A stretch of DNA of 34,187 nucleotides from an uncultured Ectothiorhodospiraceae bacterium (GTDB taxonomy: Bacteria; Pseudomonadota; Gammaproteobacteria; Nitrococcales; Nitrococcaceae), in NCBI GenBank assembly GCA_913055565.1, contig CAJXKP010000030.1, positions 1 to 34,187 of the forward strand. Direction: 5' to 3'. Shown here in pieces: positions 17,214 through 29,555 of the stretch. Below the pieces are notes generated by a model. That model saw only the letters and a program-made list of their open reading frames with translations. It did not search any database and was not told where the DNA came from. Every line of letters begins with the position of its first letter. Positions within the stretch are counted from its first letter, which is position 1. The position numbers were made by a program, and so were the translations under genes.

Positions 17214-18368
17214 CTACTCGGCCGGCGGCCATTCGTCGCGCACTTGCCAGCGATTGCCGGCCGGCTCCACCTGAATGTCGTATTCCGCGAGCTCGTTGTT
17301 GAGGGCCTGCCAATCAAAGGTTGGCGCATCCGGGGTCAGCCAGGTCATATCCGGGCAGCCGAAGGGGCGCCGATACTGCGCCAGGGCCTGCTTGTTCTCG
17401 CGCAGGAACTCCGCCACTTCCCGCTCCGCGACCGCCCTTTGCTCCTCAGTAAAGTCCGGCCACTCCTCAAGCACATCGGCTACATCATCGAGGATGTCAC
17501 GGTGTTTGCCATAACCCGGCGTCAGTGTCTCTACGAGGTCGTTCAACCGCGTCCACTTGTATTCGCGAATAGCCTGGCGATACTCCAAATGAGAGGGCCA
17601 TTCATCGCCTGGCGCTTGATACGCCATCCATGTGTAATTGATGAAACCATCGCGGGCCATGCTATGTAGTGCCATCTCATGAAACCCCTTGGCAGCCCGC
17701 CAATACCAGTAGTAAAGCTCATCCCAACGGAAATCCGTCTGGGGAACGATCTTCCTGCCATCGTAGCGGCCTTCCATCTCCGTCAGGGTAACGAACTGAT
17801 ATGCAGCAAGACGACGCATGGCATGCGGCGTGCCGCTCGCGGCCCCCCGCTCCAACCAATCCAACGTACGCCCCGTCTCAGGTTCGGGATCACTCGCGGC
17901 GTTGGGGCCGGGTTCATGGAACACACCCATTGCTGCCTGGGCCTGCACGACCCCCTGCTTCGCATAGCGCCGAGCAATAGCCTGCATCTCGTCCCGCTTG
18001 GATTCGTCCCGCCCTTCCTGTTCCCACCGCCACACTTTCGCGAGCTCGCGCCGATTAGCGAGCGGTAGCTCACACAGATCAACGTGCTCGGCTTCCAGTG
18101 CCTTATCAGGGAGAAAATCCGACGGCTGCCAGTTCGTGCGGTTGGGCGCTGGACCGTAGCGCTGGTAGTTATGGTCCCGTTTGTCGGGCACCTTGGCCCG
18201 AGCGGGCTGCTCCTGGCGCTTCCACTGCTCCCAGGTCAGCGGCTCGCCTTCCGGAAAGCTCGGCGTATGCGCCTTCGCCGATGCGTCGGCCGGCTGCTCC
18301 GAATTGCCCTCATTGCAGCCGACGGCGACAACCATAAGACTGCCTAATACCCAGCACCGTCCGCGCAT
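17214..18368 (-). CDS. Sel1-like repeat lipoprotein, candidate immunity protein
   Basis: A 384-residue predicted lipoprotein. I start at MRGRCWVLGSLMVVAVGC (ATG 18366-18368) because it gives a proper signal peptide ending in the lipobox VAVGC; an ATG two codons upstream is equally possible. The central part carries degenerate Sel1/TPR-like helical repeats: KQGVVQAQAAMGVFHEPG, LERGAASGTPHAMRRLAAYQ and YWRAAKGFHEMALHSMARD. The C-terminal 45 residues are Trp-rich. Sel1-rich lipoproteins frequently serve as immunity proteins beside type VI secretion effectors, and some are grouped as DUF6396; membership here is recalled, not tested. It is divergent from an unrecognised gene and lies inside the ligA-bounded module. 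Confidence 0.75.
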   Translation of the reverse strand: MRGRCWVLGSLMVVAVGCNEGNSEQPADASAKAHTPSFPEGEPLTWEQWKRQEQPARAKVPDKRDHNYQRYGPAPNRTNWQPSDFLPDKALEAEHVDLCELPLANRRELAKVWRWEQEGRDESKRDEMQAIARRYAKQGVVQAQAAMGVFHEPGPNAASDPEPETGRTLDWLERGAASGTPHAMRRLAAYQFVTLTEMEGRYDGRKIVPQTDFRWDELYYWYWRAAKGFHEMALHSMARDGFINYTWMAYQAPGDEWPSHLEYRQAIREYKWTRLNDLVETLTPGYGKHRDILDDVADVLEEWPDFTEEQRAVAEREVAEFLRENKQALAQYRRPFGCPDMTWLTPDAPTFDWQALNNELAEYDIQVEPAGNRWQVRDEWPPAE

Positions 18369-18557
18369 AACCATCCCTGTCGGTTCAACCATGATAAGAA
18401 ATTGCCATCGCACCCCCTAGCGCACAACCCCTTGCGACGGTCCAGCCCTATTGCTAGCCTTAAGCTAAGAACGTGCACGTTCCAGAAGAACCGACGACAT
18501 GGACCCCTGGCATACTTCCTATCGATACGAGAGCCCAGGCACATACAGGGAGGCAAT
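18369..18557. promoter_or_regulatory. Divergent intergenic region of the distal module
   Basis: This 189-base gap separates the two divergent genes and must contain their promoters. It contains a perfect 14-base palindrome, GAACGTGCACGTTC, at 18469-18482, a plausible operator. An 11-base string GCTAAGAACGT (18464-18474) that overlaps the palindrome recurs at 19624-19634, beyond the 3' end of the rightward gene. A good Shine-Dalgarno (GGGAGG) ends the region. I could not choose a promoter with confidence. Confidence 0.4.
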
Positions 18558-19598
18558 ATGGTTGATCAAGTCGATCGCGCACTTGTAGAGAATATCGAAC
18601 AATGGGCCACGATGACTCGGAACATCGTGGGCGACCTCGAAACGCCGGATTATGACGGCGAGTCCTCAGTAGCCGCCGCCGCCAGCGCGCTCCACCTGGC
18701 CGGCGAAGCAGCCAGCATCCTAATCCCTCGGGCAGCACCTGCGCTGGCGGTGCCCGTCCTAATACTGGAGAAAGCGACGAAGCATCTGCAGAAAGAACAT
18801 CAGAAGGCTTTGGATGAAGCCAATCTAAGCCTTTCAGGTACTGAGCAGTTTATTAAAGACAAGCTTGTCAGTTCGATCTACCAAGCGGAGCAGAATTTCT
18901 ACAGCTCCGACTCGTATGGAAAGATGCGGAAGGAACTCAAAGCGCATCTGAGCAGTAGAGGCGTCGACATCAACAGTAACGCGGCCTTTCGCTACATGGA
19001 TTACGCGCTTGACAATGCGACAGCCAATGGCCAGAAGATCATACCAAGCAATAAAAGCAAACTCCGAGCGGACGTCCAGAATCGCTACAGCGAGATATTC
19101 GAGACCATACGGGAACTACACCGTGCGGTGAGCGCTAACGTCGGTCCCCATGGGGTCTTTGCCCTAAATCCCTATATCGGCAATAACAGCGAACTATCTT
19201 CCGCGGCCAAGGCAGCACTCGGTAGTCCGGTGGAGCTGTGCCGGAACCCGCGCGCCAATCGGCAGAAGGCGCCATCTACCATCCGTAAGGGCGTCTGCGG
19301 CGATAAGGGCTCGGACGCTGTATTCGAGGCGTACTATATACGGGGTGCCGACGAGCTCCAGGCCCTTGTGAGCGAGGCCTGGCCCATGGCGCTAAAGTTA
19401 AAGACAAGCGCGGCGAAGAAGGGGCCGGCGGTGGTGCCGAATAAGCGGGTCATGAGCTCGTGGCACGTTGAGCTAGTAGCAGCGGAGCGCGGTAACTTGC
19501 ACACCCTGTCAGACGAAGCAGCTATCAATAGGGCGAAGCAAAACACCGACCGGGTAATCCATGCCCTGAAAGACGAGCTAGATAGCAGACTCGCCTAA
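18558..19598 (+). CDS. Unrecognised 346-residue protein, candidate secreted effector
   Basis: I do not recognise this family. The start at 18558 is chosen for its GGGAGG Shine-Dalgarno 5 bases upstream; an upstream open extension of 52 codons lacks one. There is no N-terminal signal peptide. Residues 37-72 form an alanine-rich hydrophobic stretch (ASALHLAGEAASILI, then APALAVPVLIL) able to span or insert into a membrane. It is followed by a charged helical region (about 73-195) with coiled-coil character. Cys228 and Cys247 bracket a basic segment. Codon and base use are A+T-richer than in neighbouring housekeeping genes: one 60-base line (18781-18840) has 26 G+C. Opposite a Sel1-like lipoprotein, it would fit an antibacterial toxin, perhaps membrane-active, but this is inference only. 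Confidence 0.7.
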   Translation: MVDQVDRALVENIEQWATMTRNIVGDLETPDYDGESSVAAAASALHLAGEAASILIPRAAPALAVPVLILEKATKHLQKEHQKALDEANLSLSGTEQFIKDKLVSSIYQAEQNFYSSDSYGKMRKELKAHLSSRGVDINSNAAFRYMDYALDNATANGQKIIPSNKSKLRADVQNRYSEIFETIRELHRAVSANVGPHGVFALNPYIGNNSELSSAAKAALGSPVELCRNPRANRQKAPSTIRKGVCGDKGSDAVFEAYYIRGADELQALVSEAWPMALKLKTSAAKKGPAVVPNKRVMSSWHVELVAAERGNLHTLSDEAAINRAKQNTDRVIHALKDELDSRLA

Positions 19599-19604
19599 CC
19601 TTAT

Positions 19605-19611
19605 AAGGAGG
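19605..19611 (+). promoter_or_regulatory. Orphan Shine-Dalgarno sequence
   Basis: A near-perfect AAGGAGG lies 6 bases after the preceding stop codon, the position expected for a coupled next gene. No ATG, GTG or TTG follows at a usable distance, and the next in-line bases contain TAG. It may be a relic of a lost downstream gene such as a partner of the 18558-19598 gene. Confidence 0.4.
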
Positions 19612-19768
19612 CAACCGATTTAGGCTAAGAACGTCTAAGGCGGCGTGTTGTGCCCGGCTAGCCGTTCGTTCCCGCGGGTCCTCGCGGAGCGTCAGCATTT
19701 CAGCGCGCTAGCCAACCTTCGGACAACCAGCTACCTTACTCGATTGCGGGCGTTGGTTTATAGGCTGG

Positions 19769-19963
<195 letters not shown>

Positions 19964-19998
19964 TCAAGCCAACGCACGCGCATGACCAGCACCGTCTA

Positions 19999-20442
19999 TT
20001 ACTTGTAGTTATTCAAATAATGCAACAACGTGATAACGCGCTGTTTAAGCAATAATGTCCGATAACCTCCACGACTCATCACTGCTGACGTGCCAAAATT
20101 TTCAAGACTCCAGTTAGTTCGCAAAAACGACTTCTCCGCCTCACGAAACGTCATCCAACGCTTCTGCGCTTGCTCCAGCTTCTCAACCGATTCGTCTTCC
20201 ATGCGGCCCTTTAATTTCTTCAAAGCGGATTGCATCTCCTTCAAAAGGAATGCCTCGTAGTCCGCATAGGCCTCAACAAAATCCTGCGTTGTCTGGGCCT
20301 CTTCTCGTATCCGCTTTTGGTAGGGCTCAGCCCGCGATTTAAAGGCCTTCACTCGGTCTGGTGCGCCTGGGTCATAGAGCGCACAAGCAGGAAATGTAAC
20401 CAAAAAAAGTCCGGAAATAATGACCGTCTTCAAAAGTCCCAT
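19999..20442 (-). CDS. Exported LprI/DUF1311-type lysozyme-inhibitor-like protein
   Basis: A 147-residue exported protein. The N-terminus LLKTVIISGLFLVTFPACA is a signal peptide; cleavage by signal peptidase I after ACA or lipidation at the Cys are both possible. The C-terminal half has the LprI N-terminal/DUF1311 pattern: LEQAQKRWMTFREAEKSFL, then a glycine-containing turn and YRTLLLKQRVITLL. The family's paired cysteines are absent. LprI of Mycobacterium and related domains inhibit lysozyme. It starts 6 bases after the lysozyme stop codon, so it probably acts in the periplasm as immunity against that enzyme. The gene is A+T-rich for this genome (29 G+C in the 60 bases 20221-20280). Confidence 0.82.
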   Translation of the reverse strand: MGLLKTVIISGLFLVTFPACALYDPGAPDRVKAFKSRAEPYQKRIREEAQTTQDFVEAYADYEAFLLKEMQSALKKLKGRMEDESVEKLEQAQKRWMTFREAEKSFLRTNWSLENFGTSAVMSRGGYRTLLLKQRVITLLHYLNNYK

Positions 20443-20448
20443 AATTTT

Positions 20449-20961
20449 TCACCACACCTTATAATTGCCTCGGTTATATATCTTCAATTCAGCCCTTCGA
20501 CGATTCTTAAGCCCCTCATTCACTTTACCCGTGTGGTTTCTATTGTAAGCCTTCCAAGCCGCTTCCAGACTGTTATAATTGGCTTGCCCCGGATTACCAT
20601 TTAAAATCTTCAAAACTGACGACGTCCTCAACCCGCTCTTGCCGATATTAAAGGCCAATATCACGAGTGCGTCAAACTGGCTCTGGTCAAGTTCCTTGGT
20701 GACATTTCGTCTGACAACCCGTTCGAACGGCTTCAGATCTGTCTTTAATAACTTTTCGGCTTTGTCTTCGTCGATGCCATCCTTGTATTTTTCCCATTCA
20801 TTGTTTGGTATCAAGTGTCCATAGCCGATCGTCGCCCCCCTCGTCCAGTTATTGATTTCCTCACCGGTCGCATCATCGTAAGGTTCAGTTCTTAGCGCTT
20901 CCACCTGCTTGAGGAAATTGATCCCTTTCGTACTGACTGACATAACTTCCTTACCACTCAT
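20449..20961 (-). CDS. T4-type lysozyme (GH24) without signal peptide
   Basis: A 170-residue muramidase. The catalytic triad pattern is present: Glu21 in LKQVEALRTEPY, Asp29/Asp30 in YDDATG, and Thr44 in RGATIGYGHL. FDALVILAFNIG and the C-terminal GLKNRRRAELKIYNRG blocks are also typical of GH24 endolysins. It has neither a signal peptide nor a membrane anchor, and no holin or phage genes surround it, so it needs another route to the periplasm, for example as a secreted effector. The ATG at 20959-20961 is chosen for GGGAG about 9 bases upstream; an internal ATG six codons later is an alternative. It is followed by a lysozyme-inhibitor-like gene. Low G+C (29 of 60 in 20581-20640) indicates transfer. 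Confidence 0.9.
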   Translation of the reverse strand: MSGKEVMSVSTKGINFLKQVEALRTEPYDDATGEEINNWTRGATIGYGHLIPNNEWEKYKDGIDEDKAEKLLKTDLKPFERVVRRNVTKELDQSQFDALVILAFNIGKSGLRTSSVLKILNGNPGQANYNSLEAAWKAYNRNHTGKVNEGLKNRRRAELKIYNRGNYKVW

Positions 20962-21116
20962 CAACTTAACTCCCTCTAGTCCCTGTCGATGCGGTTGAGA
21001 AAGTAATAACCACCAACGCGCAGAGTCAAGATAGTCTGGTACCCTACGGTTTAGCGAGGTTGCTGCGCCATTAACGGCCGATTACGCGGCGCGACGTGAG
21101 CGGCGCCTTGTTCGCA
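20962..21116. other. Intergenic region between the lysozyme gene and the ligA 3' end
   Basis: About 155 bases that hold the presumed lysozyme promoter and the 3' junction of ligA. No gene and no convincing T-tailed terminator for ligA were found; a weak GGCGC-N10-GCGCC hairpin lies close to the ligA stop codon. Confidence 0.4.
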
Positions 21117-24529
<3,413 letters not shown>

Positions 24530-24599
24530 CGCTTTGCGCCCCCGGCGGTGGCGCCACCGGCGCCATCGCCCTCCTGTGTGTTTCGTTCCGCCGCCGCGG

Positions 24600-27500
24600 C
24601 TACTCCAGCGCGGCCAGCTCCGCGGCAGCCTCGACGTCGACCGATACCAGCCGCGAGACGCCGGGCTCATTCATGGTAACGCCGGCAAGATGGCTCGACG
24701 CCTCCATGGTCGCCTTATTATGGGTAATCAGGATGAATTGCACCCGATCCGACATCTCGCGGACCAATTCGCAGAACCGCCCGACGTTGGCCTCGTCCAG
24801 CGGCGCATCCACCTCGTCGAGCATACAAAACGGCGCCGGGTTGAGCTCGAAGATGGCAAACACCAACGACACCGCGGCCAACGCCTTCTCACCCCCGGAC
24901 AGGAGGTGGATATTACTGATCTTCTTGCCCGGCGGCCGCGCCATGATGGCGACACCCGTCTCCAGCAGATCGTCACCGGTCATGGCCAGATAGGCCTCGC
25001 CACCGCCGAACAGGCGCGGGAACAGGCGTTGCAGGCCGTTACTGACCGCGTCGAAGGTATCCCGGAAGCGGTCGCGCGTCTCGCGGTCGATGCGGCGAAT
25101 CGCCGTCTGCAGGGTCTCCAGGGCCTCGGTGAGATCCTGGTACTGGGAATCCAGGTAGCTCTTGCGCTCGGCGGCCGCGTTGTACTCATCGATGGCGGCC
25201 AGGTTGATCGAGCCCAGCTTACGGATACGCTCGCCGATGCGGGTCACCTCCTGCTCCCACTCGCCCTCCTCCGCCGCCTCGGGCAGCTCGGCGGCGACCG
25301 TTGAGCGCTCGCAGCCCAGCGCTGCCAACTGCTCGGCCTGGGTCTGGGCACGCGTACGCAGCTCCTGATCGCGCAGCCGGCTGGCCTCCATGCCCTCCCG
25401 CAGCTCACTGACACGCTGCTCGGTAGCGGCGCGCTGGCTCTCGATCTCGCGCAGCCGCTCGTCGGAATCGCTCAGTCGCTGGCGGGCCTGGGTGAGCTCG
25501 CTCTCCACGCTTGCCCGCTGGGCTAGATAGGATTCCCGCTCGCCCTCCAGATCCTCGTCGGAGTCCCCGAGCTCCGCCAGCCCCTCGCTCAAATCATCGA
25601 GGCGTTCCTGGAGGCGCTGGCGCTGGCTGCGCTGGCGCTCGATACCGTCCGCCAGCGAATCCCGCGACGACGTCGTGCGCTCCAGCTCCAGCGCCAGCTC
25701 CTGGCGCCGGGACTGCGCATCGTTAACGGCCGCCCGGGCCGTTTCCACACGGCCCTCAATGGCCTCCTTGTCGCGATTCAGCCGCTCGCGCTCGGCCTCA
25801 TCGCGCTCGCTCGCCTTGAGCGCCTCATCCAACCGCCCCCGGGCGGCCTGGATATCGGCGTCGTTGGCCTCAATCGCCTCGGCGATCTCGTCGAGCTCGG
25901 CATGCACCGTTTGATAGCGCTGCTCCGCCTCGCTCAGGCGACTCTCGCGCGCCTCGATGCGGGCCGCCAGGCTCGAACGCTCGCGCTGTTGCGACGCCAT
26001 GGCCTCGCCGATCTCCTCGCGCTCCGCCGCCTGGGCGTCGCGGGCCTGCTCTCGGTCCTGGTGATCGGTCTCGGCCTCGGCCAATTGCTGGCGCGTCTGC
26101 GCCAGGGTCGTCTCGAGCTCGGCGATGACACGCTCGCGGGCCACCGCGCTGCCTTCCGCGTCCGAGCCGTGCCCCTGGAGCTGGATCCAGCGCGCGCCCA
26201 TCCAGATGCCATCCGGCGTGATCACCGACTCACCCGGCCCCAGATCGCCCGCCATGGCACGCGCTTGCTCCAGGCTATCCGCCGTGTGCACGCCGCCGAA
26301 CAACTCCCCCAGGGCCCACGGTGCGCTCACCCGCGCGCCGAGCCCCGATGGCGGCATCGCCTCCCCGCGGTCGCCGTGCATCAGGGTGACCTGACCCTGA
26401 CCGAGTACCTCGGTGGTGTCCTCGCTAACGGCGGGCCAGCTCTCGATGACGACGGCCTGCAGAGCCGGGCCCAGGACCGTCTCCACGGCCGTTTCCCAAC
26501 CGGCCTCCACGCCCAGGTGATGGACCAGTCGCGGGGCCTCGGCCAGGCCCTGACCGGCCAACCAGTCGCTGACCGGGCGGGACTCATCGAGGGCGCTCTC
26601 CTGGAGCGTCTGTAGTGAGGTCAAACGCGCCTCCTGGCGATTGAGCTCGGCGCGCAGCGCCTCCACCCGCTCGTCACACGCCCACAACGCGCTACGCTCC
26701 GCCTCCAGGCGTTCGCCCAGGGACTCATAGCGCTCGCGCTGCTCCGCCAGGCGCTCGTCGATTGCGGTGAGCTGGTCGTTGAGCTCGGCCAGCTCCTCCC
26801 GGGTGGTCTGGATACCCAGGCCCTCGACCTCATCGCGCAGCCGCTGACGCCGCGCCCCGAGCTCATCGGCGCGACGCTCCAGTTGCTCGATGCGCGTCCG
26901 CTCCACCTGCGCGTTGCGGGTCTGTTGCGCCGCGGCCTCGTTAAAGCGTTCCCATTGCCCGCGCCACTCGCTCAGCGCCTGCGTCTCGCGCTCCAGCTGC
27001 TCACGGGCCGCATCCTCGCGCTCCTGCGCCTGCGTGACCTCGGGCTCGAGCGAGGCCAAGCGCTCGCGCAGCTCGCCGAGTTGTTCCTCATCCCGCCGCA
27101 GCGCCTGATCGGTCTCTTCCAGGGACTCGCGGTTGCGCTCGGTCTCCTGGCGGCGGCTGTCGCGCAGCTCCCGGCGGTGGCTGATCTGCTGGTCGATGCG
27201 CGCGATCTCCGAGCCCAGGGCGTAGTAATTGCCCTGGATCTTGTTGAGCCGGTCGCTGTCCTCGGCATGCTGCGCACGCAGGGTCTCGGCCTCGTTCTCC
27301 AGCCGGCGCTGCCCGGCGAGCTCCGACTCCAAGCTGGTGCTGCGCTGGTTGATCTCGCTCGCCAGCGACTCGCGCTCGGCCTCCAGGGCTTGTAGCCGCA
27401 GGACGTGGAGCTCGGCCTGGCGTTGGCGTTCCTCGGCCTTGAGCGCCTTGTAGCGCTCGGCCGACTCGGCCTGGCGCTGGAGCTTCTCCAGCTGGCGCGC

Positions 27501-28103
27501 AACCTCGTCCCGCACATCCTCCAGGCGCTCCAGGTTCTCCCGGGTGTCGCGGATGCGGCGCTCGGTCTCTCGCCGGCGCTCCTTGTACACCGAGATCCCC
27601 GCCGCCTCCTCAAGATAGCCCCGCAGATCCTCCGGACGGGCCTCGATGAGCCGCGAGATGGTCCCCTGCTCGATGATGGCGTAGCTGCGCGGCCCCAGGC
27701 CCGTGCCCAGGAAGACATCGGTAATATCGCGCTTACGGCAGCGCGTGCCGTTGAGATAGTAATTCGACTGGGCGTCGCGGGTGACCTGGCGCTTAACGGA
27801 GATCTCGCTATAGGCAGCGTAGGGGCCGCCGATGCTGCCGTCGCTGTTATCGAAGACGAGCTCGATGGCGGCCTGGCCGACCGGTTTGCGCGTCGACGAG
27901 CCGTCGAAGATGACGTCCGACATCGCCTCGCCGCGCAGATGCTTGGCCGAGCTCTCGCCCATGACCCAGCGCACGGCATCGATAACATTCGACTTGCCGC
28001 AGCCATTGGGCCCGACCACGGAGACCATATCCCCGGGCAGCTGGACCGTCGTGGGGTCCACGAAGGACTTAAACCCCTGCAGCTTAATGGACTTGAGCCG
28101 CAT
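24600..28103 (-). CDS. smc: Chromosome segregation protein SMC
   Basis: The condensin ATPase partner of ScpA and ScpB, which are encoded in this same window. The start is [19 protein letters not shown] (ATG 28101-28103), giving 1167 residues, the normal Smc length. Walker A is GPNGCGKS at 31-38. Two long coiled-coil arms, dense in Glu, Arg and Gln, flank the hinge (about 510-640). The C-terminal head has the signature [20 protein letters not shown] and Walker [15 protein letters not shown]. An N-terminal extension of 60 codons is open but non-homologous and was dropped. Having Smc-ScpAB rather than MukBEF excludes enterobacteria and vibrios. Confidence 0.97.
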   Translation of the reverse strand: MRLKSIKLQGFKSFVDPTTVQLPGDMVSVVGPNGCGKSNVIDAVRWVMGESSAKHLRGEAMSDVIFDGSSTRKPVGQAAIELVFDNSDGSIGGPYAAYSEISVKRQVTRDAQSNYYLNGTRCRKRDITDVFLGTGLGPRSYAIIEQGTISRLIEARPEDLRGYLEEAAGISVYKERRRETERRIRDTRENLERLEDVRDEVARQLEKLQRQAESAERYKALKAEERQRQAELHVLRLQALEAERESLASEINQRSTSLESELAGQRRLENEAETLRAQHAEDSDRLNKIQGNYYALGSEIARIDQQISHRRELRDSRRQETERNRESLEETDQALRRDEEQLGELRERLASLEPEVTQAQEREDAAREQLERETQALSEWRGQWERFNEAAAQQTRNAQVERTRIEQLERRADELGARRQRLRDEVEGLGIQTTREELAELNDQLTAIDERLAEQRERYESLGERLEAERSALWACDERVEALRAELNRQEARLTSLQTLQESALDESRPVSDWLAGQGLAEAPRLVHHLGVEAGWETAVETVLGPALQAVVIESWPAVSEDTTEVLGQGQVTLMHGDRGEAMPPSGLGARVSAPWALGELFGGVHTADSLEQARAMAGDLGPGESVITPDGIWMGARWIQLQGHGSDAEGSAVARERVIAELETTLAQTRQQLAEAETDHQDREQARDAQAAEREEIGEAMASQQRERSSLAARIEARESRLSEAEQRYQTVHAELDEIAEAIEANDADIQAARGRLDEALKASERDEAERERLNRDKEAIEGRVETARAAVNDAQSRRQELALELERTTSSRDSLADGIERQRSQRQRLQERLDDLSEGLAELGDSDEDLEGERESYLAQRASVESELTQARQRLSDSDERLREIESQRAATEQRVSELREGMEASRLRDQELRTRAQTQAEQLAALGCERSTVAAELPEAAEEGEWEQEVTRIGERIRKLGSINLAAIDEYNAAAERKSYLDSQYQDLTEALETLQTAIRRIDRETRDRFRDTFDAVSNGLQRLFPRLFGGGEAYLAMTGDDLLETGVAIMARPPGKKISNIHLLSGGEKALAAVSLVFAIFELNPAPFCMLDEVDAPLDEANVGRFCELVREMSDRVQFILITHNKATMEASSHLAGVTMNEPGVSRLVSVDVEAAAELAALE

Positions 28104-28179
28104 GCGTGTGCGCCGTGGATGGGTAGCCGTCGAAGGCGCGTATTCTACTAGCCCGGGCCCTGGGGAAGCCATGTCCGCG

Positions 28180-28210
28180 TTGGCGGCGCCGGCACGGGAA
28201 CCGCTATACT
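28180..28210 (+). promoter_or_regulatory. Candidate promoter for queF
   Basis: TATACT (28205-28210) is a good -10 element, with TTGGCG at 28180-28185 as a possible -35. The spacer is 19 bases, longer than ideal. It lies in the divergent smc/queF interval. No preQ1 riboswitch was recognised between it and the start codon, which is only about 30 bases away. Confidence 0.35.
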
Positions 28211-28242
28211 GCGGCGCCCTTAGCCGCATCAACGAGGCCTCC

Positions 28243-28632
28243 ATGCCCAGCGAGCCAAGCCGACAGCTCGAGACCTTCGTCAACCCGAACCCCGAGCGCG
28301 ACTACACCATCCGGATGCAGATGCCCGAGTTCACCTGCCTGTGCCCCAAGACCGGGCAACCGGATTTCGCCACCCTGGATCTGGCCTACGTACCCGACCA
28401 GCACTGCGTTGAGCTAAAGTCGCTCAAGCTCTACATCTGGTCTTACCGCGATGTCGGCGCCTTCCACGAAGCGGTGACCAACCAGATCCTCGGCGATCTG
28501 GTCGCCGCGACGCAGCCCCGCTTCATGCGGCTGAGCGCGGCGTTCTATAGGCGCGGCGGCATCGACACGACCATCGTTGCCGAGCACCGAGCGCCCGCCT
28601 GGATCCCGCCCACACCGGTCCAGCTGCCCTAA
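28243..28632 (+). CDS. queF: NADPH-dependent 7-cyano-7-deazaguanine reductase
   Basis: QueF reduces preQ0 to preQ1 in queuosine tRNA modification. It is the short, unimodular type (129 residues), unlike E. coli QueF, which is about 280. The catalytic Cys34 and Asp41 are in [10 protein letters not shown], and the QueF NADPH-binding motif is ELKSLK (57-62). The start ATG has GAGG upstream; the open frame extends into smc on the opposite strand but only this start matches the family. Its stop is 2 bases before cysZ. Confidence 0.95.
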   Translation: MPSEPSRQLETFVNPNPERDYTIRMQMPEFTCLCPKTGQPDFATLDLAYVPDQHCVELKSLKLYIWSYRDVGAFHEAVTNQILGDLVAATQPRFMRLSAAFYRRGGIDTTIVAEHRAPAWIPPTPVQLP

Positions 28633-28634
28633 TC

Positions 28635-29429
28635 ATGCGCGAGTTCCTGCGCGGCATCAGCACCATCGCACCGGGATTGCGACTGTTAATAGCCCCGGGG
28701 ATACGCAAGTTCGTCTGGATGCCCATTATCGTGAACGCGGTCGTCTTCATTGGTTTATTCGTTCTCGGCTACACGTGGCTGCAGAGCCTATTGGCGAGCT
28801 GGTTGCCTGATCCCTCGGCCGTCGATACCAGCGGCTGGCTGGGCTGGCTTTACGCCACCTTCCTGACGCTGATGCTGTGGCTGTTGCTACCGCTGTACCT
28901 ACTCGCCAGCGCAGTGATCGCCTTCTTCGGCTTCACGGTGGTCGCCAACCTCATCGCCGCGCCATTCAACGGCATGCTCTCGGCGCGCGCCGAGGAGCAG
29001 CTCACCGGTGCCATGCCTGAGGCGGTCACCGGGCGCGGCCTGCTCGTGGAGATCGTCGACGCCGTGGGTGACGAGCTGCGCAAGCTCGCCTACTTCGCGC
29101 TATGGCTGCTGCCGCTGCTGGTTATCACCGCCATCCCCGGAATCAACCTGGTCAGCGCGCCGCTGTGGCTAGCCGCGAGCATCTGGATGATCGCGCTGGA
29201 GTACATGGACTACCCGCTGGGCAACCGGGGCCTGAGCTTCCCCGAGCAGCGCCGCTGGCTGCGCGGCCGGGTGCTGCGGCACAGCGGCCTGGGCGCGGGC
29301 ATCCTCGCCATGACGCTCATCCCGGGGCTCAACCTCATCGCCATGCCCACCGGGGTCGTCGCTGCCACCCTCCTGCACCAGCGCAACAACCACGATGGGC
29401 TGCCCGAAGCGGCTGCCCCCGCCGGGTAG
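28635..29429 (+). CDS. cysZ: CysZ-type sulfate permease
   Basis: CysZ is an inner-membrane protein that helps sulfate uptake for cysteine synthesis. The 264-residue protein shows hydrophobic segments at about 30-50, 70-105 and 145-180, with a final hydrophobic region near 215-245. It has the CysZ hallmark EYMDYPLGNRGLSF followed by a basic stretch. The downstream cluster encodes a sulfotransferase that would need PAPS, so the presence of a sulfate transporter next to it may be more than coincidence, but CysZ is widespread and also serves assimilation in general. Confidence 0.9.
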   Translation: MREFLRGISTIAPGLRLLIAPGIRKFVWMPIIVNAVVFIGLFVLGYTWLQSLLASWLPDPSAVDTSGWLGWLYATFLTLMLWLLLPLYLLASAVIAFFGFTVVANLIAAPFNGMLSARAEEQLTGAMPEAVTGRGLLVEIVDAVGDELRKLAYFALWLLPLLVITAIPGINLVSAPLWLAASIWMIALEYMDYPLGNRGLSFPEQRRWLRGRVLRHSGLGAGILAMTLIPGLNLIAMPTGVVAATLLHQRNNHDGLPEAAAPAG

Positions 29430-29462
29430 GTCGCTGAACCGAGCAATCCACGCAAAACCGCC

Positions 29463-29488
29463 CGTCTCCGTTAAACTCGCGGGAGACG
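29463..29488. promoter_or_regulatory. Inverted repeat upstream of the metallophosphoesterase gene
   Basis: Arms CGTCTCC (29463-29469) and GGAGACG (29482-29488) flank a 12-base centre containing TTAAAC. It lies about 70 bases before the gene and could be an operator. It does not resemble the E. coli Pho box. Confidence 0.35.
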
Positions 29489-29555
29489 CTGCGGTGCAAC
29501 CGCCAACGGACCGGTACAGGACGAGGAGCAGCCCATCAGCTCAGGCACCGAGACA

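Noticed and set aside
17053..17313. An 86-codon minus-strand frame at the module border
   Set aside because: It overlaps the lipoprotein gene in another frame and spans the REP-like palindrome; the Arg-rich translation has no family resemblance.
28104..28242. preQ1 riboswitch before queF
   Set aside because: There is no recognisable preQ1 aptamer hairpin with A-rich tail; the sequence is G+C-rich and the likely -10 lies only about 30 bases from the start.
28104..28283. N-terminal extension of Smc by 60 residues
   Set aside because: The family begins with the [14 protein letters not shown] strand; the extension overlaps the queF start on the other strand.
29430..29555. Pho box upstream of the PlcP-like gene
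   Set aside because: I looked for CTGTCAT-type direct repeats with 11-base periodicity and saw none, so phosphate control is not supported by the sequence.
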